Below the pieces are notes generated by a model that did not search any database, had not been told where the DNA came from, and worked only from the letters and a program-made list of their open reading frames with translations. Source: Paulinella micropora (lineage: Eukaryota > Cercozoa > Imbricatea > Euglyphida). From it: a DNA stretch of 24,370 nucleotides. The position numbers and the translations under genes are program-made. Below, in pieces: positions 1 through 8,354 of the stretch. The stretch lies in the NCBI GenBank assembly GCA_009731375.1, contig BJOX01000293.1, forward strand, positions 425,727 through 450,096. Direction: 5' to 3'. The number at the start of each line of letters is the position of its first letter. Position 1 is the first letter of the stretch.

Positions 1-1428
1 AAGGACTTGGCCCCGCGCCGGTGCAGCAGCAGCATGAAGCCGTTCAGCAGGGCCAGGGGTAAGGCCAGGCCCGCGGGGGCGTCCTCCAGCGCCGTCAGAT
101 CCTGCCACCAGGCCGCGCGGCTCCCGTGCTCCGGGGGCTGGCCGTGCTGCTCGGCCCGCAGGATGGCCGACTGGGTGTGCGTCTGCCAGCCCCACGCGGT
201 GGCCAGGTCGCTCGCCACGTACAGGCTGAGCTGCACGATGAGGTCTCGCTCGGCGGCGGCCGGCAGCGCCCGCGGGGCGATCGCGGCCGACAAAGACAGC
301 ACCTGCTCCCGGGTGCGGGCCTCCAGCTGCAGCAGCGAGGCCGCCGTGGGCCGTCCGTAGTGGCTCTCGAGGGCGGGGTCGGGGTCCTCGGGGGCCGGCC
401 GGCCGTCGGCGGCGAAGCGGGCCTCCGGCTCCAGCGGCAGGGACAGCGCCTCCCCGGGCCGGAGGTGCCGGGCCGCGCACAGCAGCCCTACCGCATCGCT
501 GTCGAACATGAGGCTCACGTTGTGGTCCTCCGCCGCCGGCAGCTGGGCCAGGAAGGGGTTCAGGACCGCTCCCACCACGGCGCCCGACAGGTAACTCCGG
601 ACCAGGAAGGCGTTGCGGCGGGCGTAGGCACAGAGCTGCTGCACGTCGTCCTCGGCGACCTGCACCGCCAGCACCAGCCTGAGCAGCTGGGCCAGGTTCT
701 GGGCCACCTGGGCCGGCAGGAGCTCCTCGCGCGCCGCCCCGTCCTCCGTGGCCGGGGCGCCTTCGGTGCGCCGGCAGTGCAGTTTGTCCAGCAGCACCTG
801 CGACCAGCTGCAGGACCGTGGCTCGCGGGGGCTTTCCCAGGGCGGGGGGCCGATCAGGGTTTCGAGGCACGCGTAGAAGAGGAGCAGGTGCCACTGGTGG
901 GCGGTCGTCATGTCCAGGCCCCGGGTAGAGGTGCGGCTCTCGTCGCCCAGCCCGGCGCAGAGGTCCAGCAGCTCTGGCGGCAGCAACGGTGTTTCGTACT
1001 GCACCTTGCGCGGGGGCTGGGCGGACCCGCGCGCGCTCGCCGTGCCGGGGTGGCGGTGGAAACAGCGCAGCACCCAGGCGGGCACGCACTGGCGCGAACG
1101 AATCGGCATGGGCCTGTTCTCCTTGGGGCTGTACGAGTGCGCCCGCTGCCCGCTGTACAAGACGCAGACCCCGGAGGGGCACTCGCCGATGACGCTGTCG
1201 GCCTCGGCGCCGCGGGAGGGCGTCTCGCCGTGGCGGAACACCACCCGCGCGCTGTCCGTGTCATAGCGCAGCAACGAGCCCCCATGCTTGCTGGCGTGCA
1301 CCTCGTTCCACCAGGCCCAGTCGGTCTCCGTCTGCAGCGGCTGGCGCGGCCCTCCCCCTAGCGCCGGGCTGGCCCCGGGGGGCCCGCCCCCCGGCCGCCC
1401 ACGCTCGGGGCGGCCCGGCCTGCGTGGG
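1..1428 (-). CDS. Partial GC-rich cellular-type ORF, interrupted at the viral junction
   Basis: One minus-strand frame stays open through the whole GC-rich block and runs off the left edge, so its C-terminus is missing. No ATG lies near its upstream end, and the frame runs without a stop into the AT-rich DNA. It reads as ordinary protein: a stretch with TDWAWWNEVHASKHGGSLL, then HQWHLLLFYACLETLIG, then DHNVSLMFDSDAVGLL followed by CAARHLRPGEALSLPL. The last stretch (around 430-540) loosely resembles the end of a SET-like methyltransferase domain, but I would not name it on that basis. The extreme third-position GC is unlike everything to its right. The plus-strand ORF over the same block is arginine/glycine-rich shadow. 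I infer a host gene whose 5' part was separated by integration of the viral element, or an exon whose acceptor lies near 1428. Confidence 0.55.
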
Positions 1429-1463
1429 CACCTCCAGTAGGTGTGTCTTCTAATTGACTATTA
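1429..1463. repeat. Candidate left terminal inverted repeat of the viral element
   Basis: The composition changes sharply here from GC-rich to AT-rich. The first bases form an imperfect palindrome, CACCTCCAGTAGGTG (1429-1443), followed by GTCT and then TTGACTATTA (1454-1463). The reverse complement of 24296-24331 gives CACCTCCGGAGGTG, GTCT and TTGACTATTA in the same order with slightly different spacing. This fits diverged terminal inverted repeats of an integrated PLV. No clear target-site duplication is visible. Confidence 0.5.
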
Positions 1464-1520
1464 CGATTTTGATTATTAATAATTGTATGTTTATGGTCTA
1501 AATCGGGCATTCTATATAGT

Positions 1521-1776
1521 ATGAGATTTTCAAAGTCCAATGTAAAAAACAAAAAATATAAAGTCATTAGTCCAAAAGGTAAGGTTATTAATTTTGGTGA
1601 TATCAGAGACGAACATTATAAAGACCTCATAGGGTTATATTCACATTTAGACCATCTGGATAAAGAAAGAAGAAAAAAATACAGAATGAGAGCAAGGCTA
1701 TAAAAAATTCAAAAGGTGAATTAACTATAATAATCCAGAGTAAGCGAATTATTATTCTTATCATTATCTTTGGTAA
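1521..1776 (+). pseudogene. DUF5754-like small viral protein, frameshifted
   Basis: The frame from ATG 1521 encodes a basic protein starting MRFSKSNVKNKKYKVISPKG, with GKVINFGDIRDEHYKD and YSHLDHLDKERRKKYRMRAR. That pattern (KKYKV, FGD..HYKD, LDH.D..RR..YR.R) is familiar from a small protein of large DNA viruses of protists and PLVs, which I associate with DUF5754. The frame stops at 1703. The other frames continue the expected tail: KNSKGEL, then YNNPE, a stop, and ANYYSYHYLW ending at TGGTAA (1771-1776). The gene is therefore broken by two frame changes and one stop. Its function is unknown. It is the first gene inside the left terminus and reads toward the element interior. Confidence 0.6.
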
Positions 1777-1779
1777 TAT

Positions 1780-2258
1780 CTAAAACTTCAAAAACATCCG
1801 TGAGACATCATCACTTTTTTCTTTCTTATTTGTTTTTTCAGATTGATTATAAACATTAACAGATATGTTTGATTTTTTACCTTTCCCTTTCTTCGGTTTT
1901 GGTGCTTCTTCTTCACTTTCGCTTTCGCTTTCACTTTCTTCACTCTCCGGCTCAGGCTCCGGTTTCTTACTCTTCTTCTTTTCTCTCTTAGTTTCCGCTT
2001 TCTTTCTTCTTATCTTCATTTTCGCCATCTTTTCAGCAATGATATCAGTAAAACCGCATTCATCTTCACTCTCGCTCTGCTCGGGTGTGTCATCTTGGTC
2101 CTTCTCATTAATGATATCCGTTGCTAAATTCTTATTTTCTATCTCTGCTATTTTCGTTCCATATCTTCGTCTTCATTTTTAAACGCATTTCGGTATTGTT
2201 CCAAAACCTTTTTGGCGTGTTCCATTTTTCTATGCTTTGCTTTTTTGTTTAATTCCAT
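1780..2258 (-). pseudogene. Highly charged, acidic-serine-rich viral protein, frameshifted
   Basis: Two minus-strand frames join into one protein of about 158 residues. The N-terminal part, from ATG 2258, is lysine-rich and helical (MELNKKAKHRKMEHAKK). After a frame change near 2165 it continues KIAEIENKNLATDIINEKDQ, through MAKMKIRRKKAETKREKKKS and a run of alternating Glu/Ser after PEPEPES, to the stop at 1780. Several in-frame ATGs make the start uncertain. It has no recognisable domain. The alternating basic and acidic blocks suggest a disordered nucleic-acid-binding or virion protein, but this is only inferred from composition. It converges with the DUF5754-like gene, so their 3' ends nearly touch. 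Confidence 0.5.
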
Positions 2259-2349
2259 CAACTGCTTTTCCCCAATTTTGACGGATTGCTTGGCATTTAT
2301 ACTAACATTATTATATTTTAGTATTTTTTAAGTAAATAAATAATTAATT

Positions 2350-2415
2350 GAAACTTTTAGAAAAAGTTTCACAAAAAAATTTTCTCAAAGATTTTTCAAA
2401 ATCTTTGTATATATA
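2350..2415 (+). promoter_or_regulatory. Palindrome pair and TATA-like element before the fibre gene
   Basis: Two inverted repeats are stacked upstream of ATG 2418. The first is GAAACTTTT/AAAAGTTTC (2350-2358 and 2362-2370, 3-nt loop). The second is AAAGATTTT/AAAATCTTT (2387-2395 and 2398-2406, 2-nt loop). TATATATA follows at 2408-2415, two bases before the ATG. The second palindrome recurs at 15124 and 16586, each time just before a start codon, which supports a viral promoter element. Confidence 0.55.
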
Positions 2416-2417
2416 CA

Positions 2418-3331
2418 ATGGGTACTCAATATAAGTCTCTCTTAGGCTTGTCAGAAATCGCGACAGACAGCCTATCAATAGCAAACTTAGACTTAACGAA
2501 CACAAACATAGTCGGTCTGAATACAGACAGAGTGCCAGAAGATTCCGACCCAATAAATCTTTATTATACTGATGCGCGATTTGATACACGGCTCGCTTTA
2601 AAATCAACAACAGACATCAAAGAAGAAAAAAATTTATACTATACAGAGCAACGAGTGAGGGACAACGACGAAGTCAAAGCCTCAACTCAACACAGAAGCA
2701 ATATTTCCAATCCGCACCAAACCAGTTTATATAATTTGATAGACACAAACATATTTGCACAAGTGAGCGGACAATACTTAACTTACAACGATGTAGAAGG
2801 CAAATGGAAGAATACAGCCCTTGGTTCAATTAATACACTTTCAGATGTGGTTATAACCGCGCCGATAGCGATGAATAGTTATCTAACATATAACTCAATA
2901 AACTGGGTAAATAAAACATTTCCGATAAATGTTGATGAATTCGGCAATATTAGTATGGGAAGGAAGAATATAACAGGAGTAAATTTGCTAAATACCAAAG
3001 ATGTTGATGAATGGATATTTGAGCATAATGATAATAATGATAAAGTGTCAGCAGGTGGAAGTATAGATAGCCACAGCGATGTGACAATAACAGGCTTCCC
3101 AGCAGATAAGCAATTACTCATTTATAGCACGGGGCAATGGAGAAACACTACACCACCCTTTCTTAGATTAGACGGCACTGCTAGTATGACACGAGGACTA
3201 AATATGGGTGGTTATGCTATTTCAGGGGCTTCTACATATAATGGAATTAATCTCGCTAATCTCGCAGTTGATGGTTCGGTGGTCAAACTAACAGGAGACC
3301 AAACCATAGGAGGAATTAAAACATTTAGCAG
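2418..3331 (+). pseudogene. Tail-fibre-like protein, N-terminal part, interrupted by the nested element
   Basis: From ATG 2418 the frame encodes about 305 residues before it runs into the inverted-repeat element at 3332. The sequence is repetitive and low in cysteine, as in trimeric fibres. YYTDARFDTRLALKSTTDI is followed by a second YYTEQRVRD repeat, then beta-helix-like modules (GSIDSHSDVTITG, LLIYSTGQWRN, FLRLDGTASMT, GLNMGGYAIS) and VVKLTGDQTIGGIKTF. The same modules reappear after the insertion (12147-12390), and the peptidase S74 end of the same gene lies at about 14030. Without the insert the gene would be about 3.3 kb. The product probably forms a virion fibre or receptor-binding appendage. 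The remaining 88 nt of open frame after 3331 is element DNA, not viral. Confidence 0.8.
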
Positions 3332-3360
3332 TATGACGGAGACTTATGGAGTAGGGGCCG
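3332..3360 (+). repeat. Left terminal inverted repeat of the nested element
   Basis: 29 bp, perfectly complementary to 12080-12108. It begins TATGACGGAGACTTATGGAG and ends GGGGCCG. After a 10-nt left-specific insert, GGTCGTAGG (3371-3379) matches the right end again (12068-12076). A hairpin, GAAACTTT/AAAGTTTC (3380-3387 and 3398-3405, around TGCATGC), follows immediately. Confidence 0.9.
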
Positions 3361-3405
3361 CCCCGGGTCCGGTCGTAGGGAAACTTTTTTTGCATGCAAA
3401 GTTTC

Positions 3406-3852
3406 AAATATTAAAATAATGACGTAGAACACTGCTTAAAGCTGTAATATTGTATTTTAATGCAAAAAAACAATGTTTGAACTATTATTAAGGTGCGTAG
3501 ATGAGCATGCAGACCATAGCAGATAGCGGCCTGCACCGGTACTTGCAAAGTGCACGTGCTACATGTTACCTGCTATCAGCGCGTAAGTACAAACGATACA
3601 AACACGATTTCGATGCAGATTTAATTGAATTCAGCTTTTGTTGCCACTAATTATTTTTTTCTGGTCCTGGTGGCACCCGCCAGCCACTCGCCAGTACAAG
3701 TACGCTAAGCTAGTGACAACATGCAATAATTCAAAGTCCTGCAGTGCCAGTGCAAAGACACAGTGTCAGCATCTCAAGCAGCTACATTTCTAAGGACTTT
3801 CAACATGATTGGCCTCATTCAGCTGCTAAAAATAAAAAAAAACCACGCCCAC
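3406..3852. other. Left non-coding flank inside the nested element
   Basis: No convincing gene is present. The stretch lies between the left terminal repeat and the stop codon of the minus-strand gene and should hold that gene's 3' UTR. It contains A-rich runs (3464-3471 and 3829-3842) but no clear repeat beyond the subterminal hairpin. Confidence 0.5.
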
Positions 3853-6800
3853 TCACTCATCCTCCTCCAGATCTGATTCATCATCAGATGAAGCCAAGCC
3901 ACCGCAGTTAATGCATCCTGCGAATTCCTGATCACCTGGACCTAATGGATTTGGATAATTACAATACGCGCACATCCAGCGCGTTGCGGGCTCTTCGTAC
4001 TCGCTCCCTTCATCATCTTCTGCGTCGCTTTCAGCATATGAGTCTACCTTCGCCGCCTTGGAGCGAGGCTGTCTGGTAGAAGCTGCTGCGGCCGCGCCCG
4101 AGGAATTAGAAGCAGTAGGTTTAATTGTAGCAGCCTGCTTGCTAGCTCTCTTCTCCACCCCTTTCTTTCCACTGCTGACGGGCACTTCGCTGTCGGCTGC
4201 TGCGCCCTCGGGTGACACACTGTTGGGCTGCTGTGCCATGTGCGCCTTGAGCCTTTCCTTCAACTCTGGTACCGTGCCGACAGATGACAGCCCCAACTGC
4301 TGACAGAGCTCGACTAGGCGCGGTTTGCGCAATTTCCCAACGTTGAAGCTCTTATTCTGCAGCCTGCTGACGGGCACTTCGCTATCGGCTGCTGCGCCCT
4401 CGGGTGACACGCTGTTGGGCTGCTGTGCCATGTGCGCCTGGAGCCTTTCCTTCAACTCTGGTACCGTGCCGACAGAGGACAGCCCCAACTGCTGACAGAG
4501 CTCGGCTAGGCGCGGTTTGCGCAATTGCCCAACGTTGAAGCTCTTCTTTGCCTTCTTGTTTGCCGAACGCTGGGAGGCGAGCCGCTTGAAGTATGAAATC
4601 TTTTGCTCCCGCGTCAGGTCCGCAGTTGCACCAGACTGCACATGAACCGCTGCCACACGCTCCCCTCGGCCATTCTTCGATGGGCATTTGTCGACGCCTT
4701 TGTGCGATGGATGGGGCTGCTTAAACCGCTGTGTGCATGGCTCGCACCTCTTGCCGCCAGCGACTTCGTCCGATCGCATGTCAAGGACAATGCGGTCGGC
4801 GTCGGGCGCAACGCTAGTGTAAGCACCAAAGGCAACACCGCTAATGAACTGTTTGCCAGAAGTGAGGGTGGGCCTGGAGTAACGAAACGAGCGCAAGTTG
4901 CGAAGGCCCCAAGAACTGAGTTTGCGAGGTTCAACCTTGTTCTCTTTCACCCACTTCTCGATCACGTCTGCGTCGTGACCATAGAACCGGTTGTTGTCAT
5001 ATCCCGCTCCCTGCGCTGACTCAAGCCACTCCTCGACAAGAGCGAAGCCGCGCCCTTGCTCGACCTGGTCTTTAGTGAAGACCTTGGTAAACTTCCTCTT
5101 TGCTCCGTCGCATGGGTTCCACGCATGAAATGCACACAGCATGTCCGTGCTGATATCCACTCCATACTTCTCCCAGTAGTGCGCCTCGGAAAAAACGAAC
5201 TCATAGTTCTGAAAGTCGCCGCCGCCATCGCCAGTGCGAGTACCAGGGCCGGGAAAAGAAGAGATCTCCCCGCTTCCTCCATCTTCCTTGCTCCTCAGAT
5301 GATAGTCCCAGCAGTAACGGGTGGTTGCGCCAGTGTGCTCAACCATCATGATGTTGTGGATGTACTCGTATTGCAACTGGCCGTCGGCGCGGCGGGTGAC
5401 TACAGTAAAGAGCAGATCATTCATCTTGCAGCCTGTTTCAGAATACCAAGATAAATAATCTTGGTAAATGACCCACTCCCCGGACCCAGCCTCCAAACTC
5501 TCGACCTTAGCCTGGATATAGCTGCGTAGCATGCAACACATAAACTCAGCGGCTGCGATGTGCACAGGCAAGAAATATCGACCTGCGCTGCGCCTGGTAC
5601 TGCTCATCGTGTCGTTGGCAACTCACTACCTTCGCCTTCAGTCGCTGGATCAGCTTCAGGTCCTGCTTGCCCTCTGGCTTTGCCTGTTCACGCTTGAGCT
5701 CGGCTTTCCATCTTTCCCAGTTATCATGCCACCGGCAGGGAACGGTCTTCGTAATGCAGCGGAAGGTAATATTATCCTCTTTCAGGATCTTGTACAAGGA
5801 TGCTTCATTTCGCGGCCTGTAAAAATGATTGCATGCATTGCCACAACGACCGCCGCACGTGTAGGCTCTTGCATTATCAGCAACCCACTGGGTGCCCTTC
5901 AGTTCGTACACCAGGCGCTCTACAGACCCTGCGTCAGCGACCATGGCCTTGTAGATATTGGGGAAAAGCTCAGTGCGGTAAGATTTGTAGAAAGAACCTG
6001 TGGTTCCATACCAGTAAAGAGTTTCTCGCCCTGACTTAGCGCCCATGTTCTCCAACACAATCCTTGCAGTCGCTTTCTTCTCCCACTGAGAAAAAGCCTC
6101 GCGGGATTCATCAGTCGTTCTTTTCTGTTCGAAAATGTCGACTTTATCAGGCTTTTCCCCTTTGGCACGTCCTTCCAGGACTTTTTTCTGCACAGCGAGT
6201 GCTTTGCGTGCATACCTCTCACTGACGGAAGTAAAGAAGGACTGGAACTCCTTCGCCGACATCTTGCCCCTCAGCTTGCCGATAATTGTTTGCTTGTGTG
6301 CAGAACGAGCCGGCAATTCAGCAACAATGTCACCAATGGCAGAAGCAGCTGCAGCCTGAGCCTTGTTAGTTTCTAGGAGGGCGCTGGTTTTGGGAAATCT
6401 CTGTCGCCCTTGCGCAGAGAGCAACATGGCCTGCAGCTCTTCATCACTAGGAAACTCAGCCTCCACTACTGCAGCTGACCGTTTACATGCCTGGTACTCC
6501 CTACTCTTCTTGAGCCTCTTGGCATGCTGTTCGGAAACGGTTCTCTCGTCGATACGCTTTCTTGAGTGTCCACCCTGTCTTTGAAACGATCGCGATCCCG
6601 CAGACTGACTAGACTGACACCCTGAGTCTGAACATGAACCAGCTGACGTGCTACAGCCATGCATGAATAGAGTGCTGTCGGTTGCTGTTGACGAACATGA
6701 GGAATGCTCGGATTCATCATCAACTAGCGTAGTAGTGTCTAGTAGATCACCAGGTGAGTGCTGCACTTCATGCCCACTGTAGCCAGTTAGCCTGCCACAA

Positions 6801-6913
6801 ACAGGAAATACTGCAGGCCCTGATATGTTGGATTCATGTTTTCTATCATAAAAAATCATGTTTGACAGTGTGAGGGCATGAGAAACAAGTGTTGAGCTGA
6901 TATCCAACTCCAT
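3853..6913 (-). CDS. Putative transposase-like protein with twin SAP modules (spliced)
   Basis: ATG 6913 opens a 455-codon frame, and a second 584-codon frame covers 5607-3853. A phase-0 intron from GTGAGT (5626) to GAG (5545) joins them into about 992 residues; splice sites are inferred. Residues 1-100 are low complexity. A Cys/His cluster (CGGRCGNACNHFYRP, then CITKTVPCRWHDNW) lies near residue 370. After the junction come IYQDYLSWYSETG, DGQLQYEYIHNIMMVEH, FVFSEAHYWEKYGVDIST and CAFHAWNPCDGAK, in the order and style I associate with RNase H-fold transposases of unnamed eukaryotic elements. Candidate acidic residues are D458, E549 and D575. Two nearly identical SAP-like helices (LRKPRLAELCQQLGLSSVGT) suggest DNA binding. 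A four-Cys finger (WMCAYCN...CINCGG) and an acidic tail finish the protein. The transposase role is inference; the gene could encode another DNA-binding factor. Confidence 0.6.
4172..4545. repeat. Tandem 192-bp duplication encoding two SAP modules
   Basis: 4172-4353 and 4364-4545 are nearly identical direct copies offset by exactly 192 bp (64 codons), so the reading frame is kept. Each copy encodes KSFNVG(Q/K)LRKPRL followed by the AQQPNSVSPEGAAADSEVPV linker. The few differences include LAEL versus LVEL, which suggests a recent duplication. Confidence 0.85.
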
Positions 6914-7398
6914 TCTAGCAGTGGTATATTATATAATAATATTTCGCATACTTGGAAGCTTTGGCCCTTGCAAGCCTTATTGCTGCCGCGCTAGGCACTG
7001 CCAGCGGCTTCACAGGGGTCGGGGAAGACATGCCAGCATGCCTGTGGTCGTGGAGCAACGTGTTTTCATTTAAAAAAAAGAAAAACATGAGACCTTTTCA
7101 AAGTGCAGCACTTTTACTTTTTCCCGATAGAACTAGGTCCAAAAAACTTGACAGACGCCCTAGATGTCATAAATCAAACGTCATATAGCATCATATCATA
7201 TCAACCATATCGAGGGCGTCTGTCAAACAGCACAGAAGACAAGTAGTGGCCTTGAAGACGACGAGAGTGCACCCCTGTACGTTGGAAAAAAGGGAATCCA
7301 CACTGGAAAAGTGGCATTTCAGCCACTTTTTCCACCTCCGACCGGTGTCTTTTGTTCAAGTCGAATTTCCCTCCAACACTCACTTAGTGAATTGAGAA
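6914..7398. promoter_or_regulatory. Divergent intergenic region with a paired inverted repeat
   Basis: This 485-bp gap separates the divergent start codons of the element's two genes. A TATA-like AT tract (6926-6946) lies just upstream of the minus-strand ATG. Near the middle is an inverted repeat with perfect 14-nt arms, TTGACAGACGCCCT (7148-7161) and AGGGCGTCTGTCAA (7213-7226). They are separated by about 50 bp of AT-rich DNA containing repeated ATCATAT motifs. The arrangement suggests a bidirectional promoter with a binding site for an element-encoded protein, but that is inferred from symmetry and position only. Confidence 0.5.
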
Positions 7399-8307
7399 AT
7401 GAGTTCTGGAAAGCCCAAAGGTGACGATTCAGTAGACAAGCATGTTGTCTCGAGCATGCAAAATTTTCGGGTGGAGAGGGACGATCAGGGGCAACGCATT
7501 TTTTTGAAAACCAACGGCGAACCGAATTGGAAAAACTTGCAGGATTGCATTATCCCCCCAGAAGTTACTGCAAAGTATTGGAATTTTCCTTCCCCCAAGG
7601 CAGAGGCCAAGGCATGGCACAGTGTACCAGATAACGTCGTACACACGTACGTTCCTTCTGGGAAAACATTTGTTCTGGCCTCCAAGAACGAGATCTTTCA
7701 AGATCTGCCGTCTGCAAGAGGGCGCAGAGTTCGAAGGGGCAAAGCACCTGCAGCAAACACTGCGCTACCTGCAGAAGAGCCTGAAGCTGCAAGCCCTTCT
7801 TCTAAGTCGCCTCCAAAAAAGAAGCAACGCAAACCGGTTGGCAAATCAATGATACATACATATGCCATGCACATACATGACATTGTCTGCAGGCGGCACA
7901 GAAAAAGAGAAAACAAACCAAGCGCGCCTTGGCAAACGAGATGGCAGATCAAGCTGCTAACAATAACAGCAAACAAGCCGAGGGGTAGTAATTGAATTTC
8001 TTTTTTTTGCTTTCTTCTTCTTCATCTTCTCCTCCTCCTCACTGCAGCTGCTAGTTTTACTACAACTATATACATTCTTCTTTTTTTTCTTCTTCTTCCT
8101 CCTTCTCCTTCTCCTTCTTCTTCTTCTTCTTCTTCTTCTTCTTCTTCTTCTTCTTCTTCTTCTTCTTCTTCTTCTTCTTCTTCTTCTTCTTCTTCTTCTT
8201 CTTCTTCTTCTTCTTCTTTCTTCTTCTTCATCTTCTTCTCCTCCTCCTCCTCCCTCTACTACTACTAATACTACTACTACTACTACTGCTACTGCTGCTA
8301 CTACTAT

Positions 8308-8354
<47 letters not shown>

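Noticed and set aside
126-1361. 411-codon plus-strand ORF in the GC-rich block
   Set aside because: Arg/Gly/Gln-rich shadow of the opposite strand. The minus frame reads as normal protein with Trp, His and hydrophobic segments, and GC-rich DNA produces long false frames.
1-1428. GC-rich block as part of a herpesvirus-like or other viral genome
   Set aside because: High GC alone prompted the idea. The translated frame shows no viral protein I recognise, and the sharp boundary at a PLV-like terminus fits host DNA better.
1358-1567. Minus-strand ORF crossing the GC-rich/AT-rich junction
   Set aside because: Spans two unrelated sequence regimes and has no protein-like pattern; it is a chance frame over the junction.
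4058-6723. Plus- and minus-strand ORFs of 70-170 codons overlapping the SAP-protein gene
   Set aside because: Out-of-frame shadows; none has domain features, and their boundaries follow those of the main frame.
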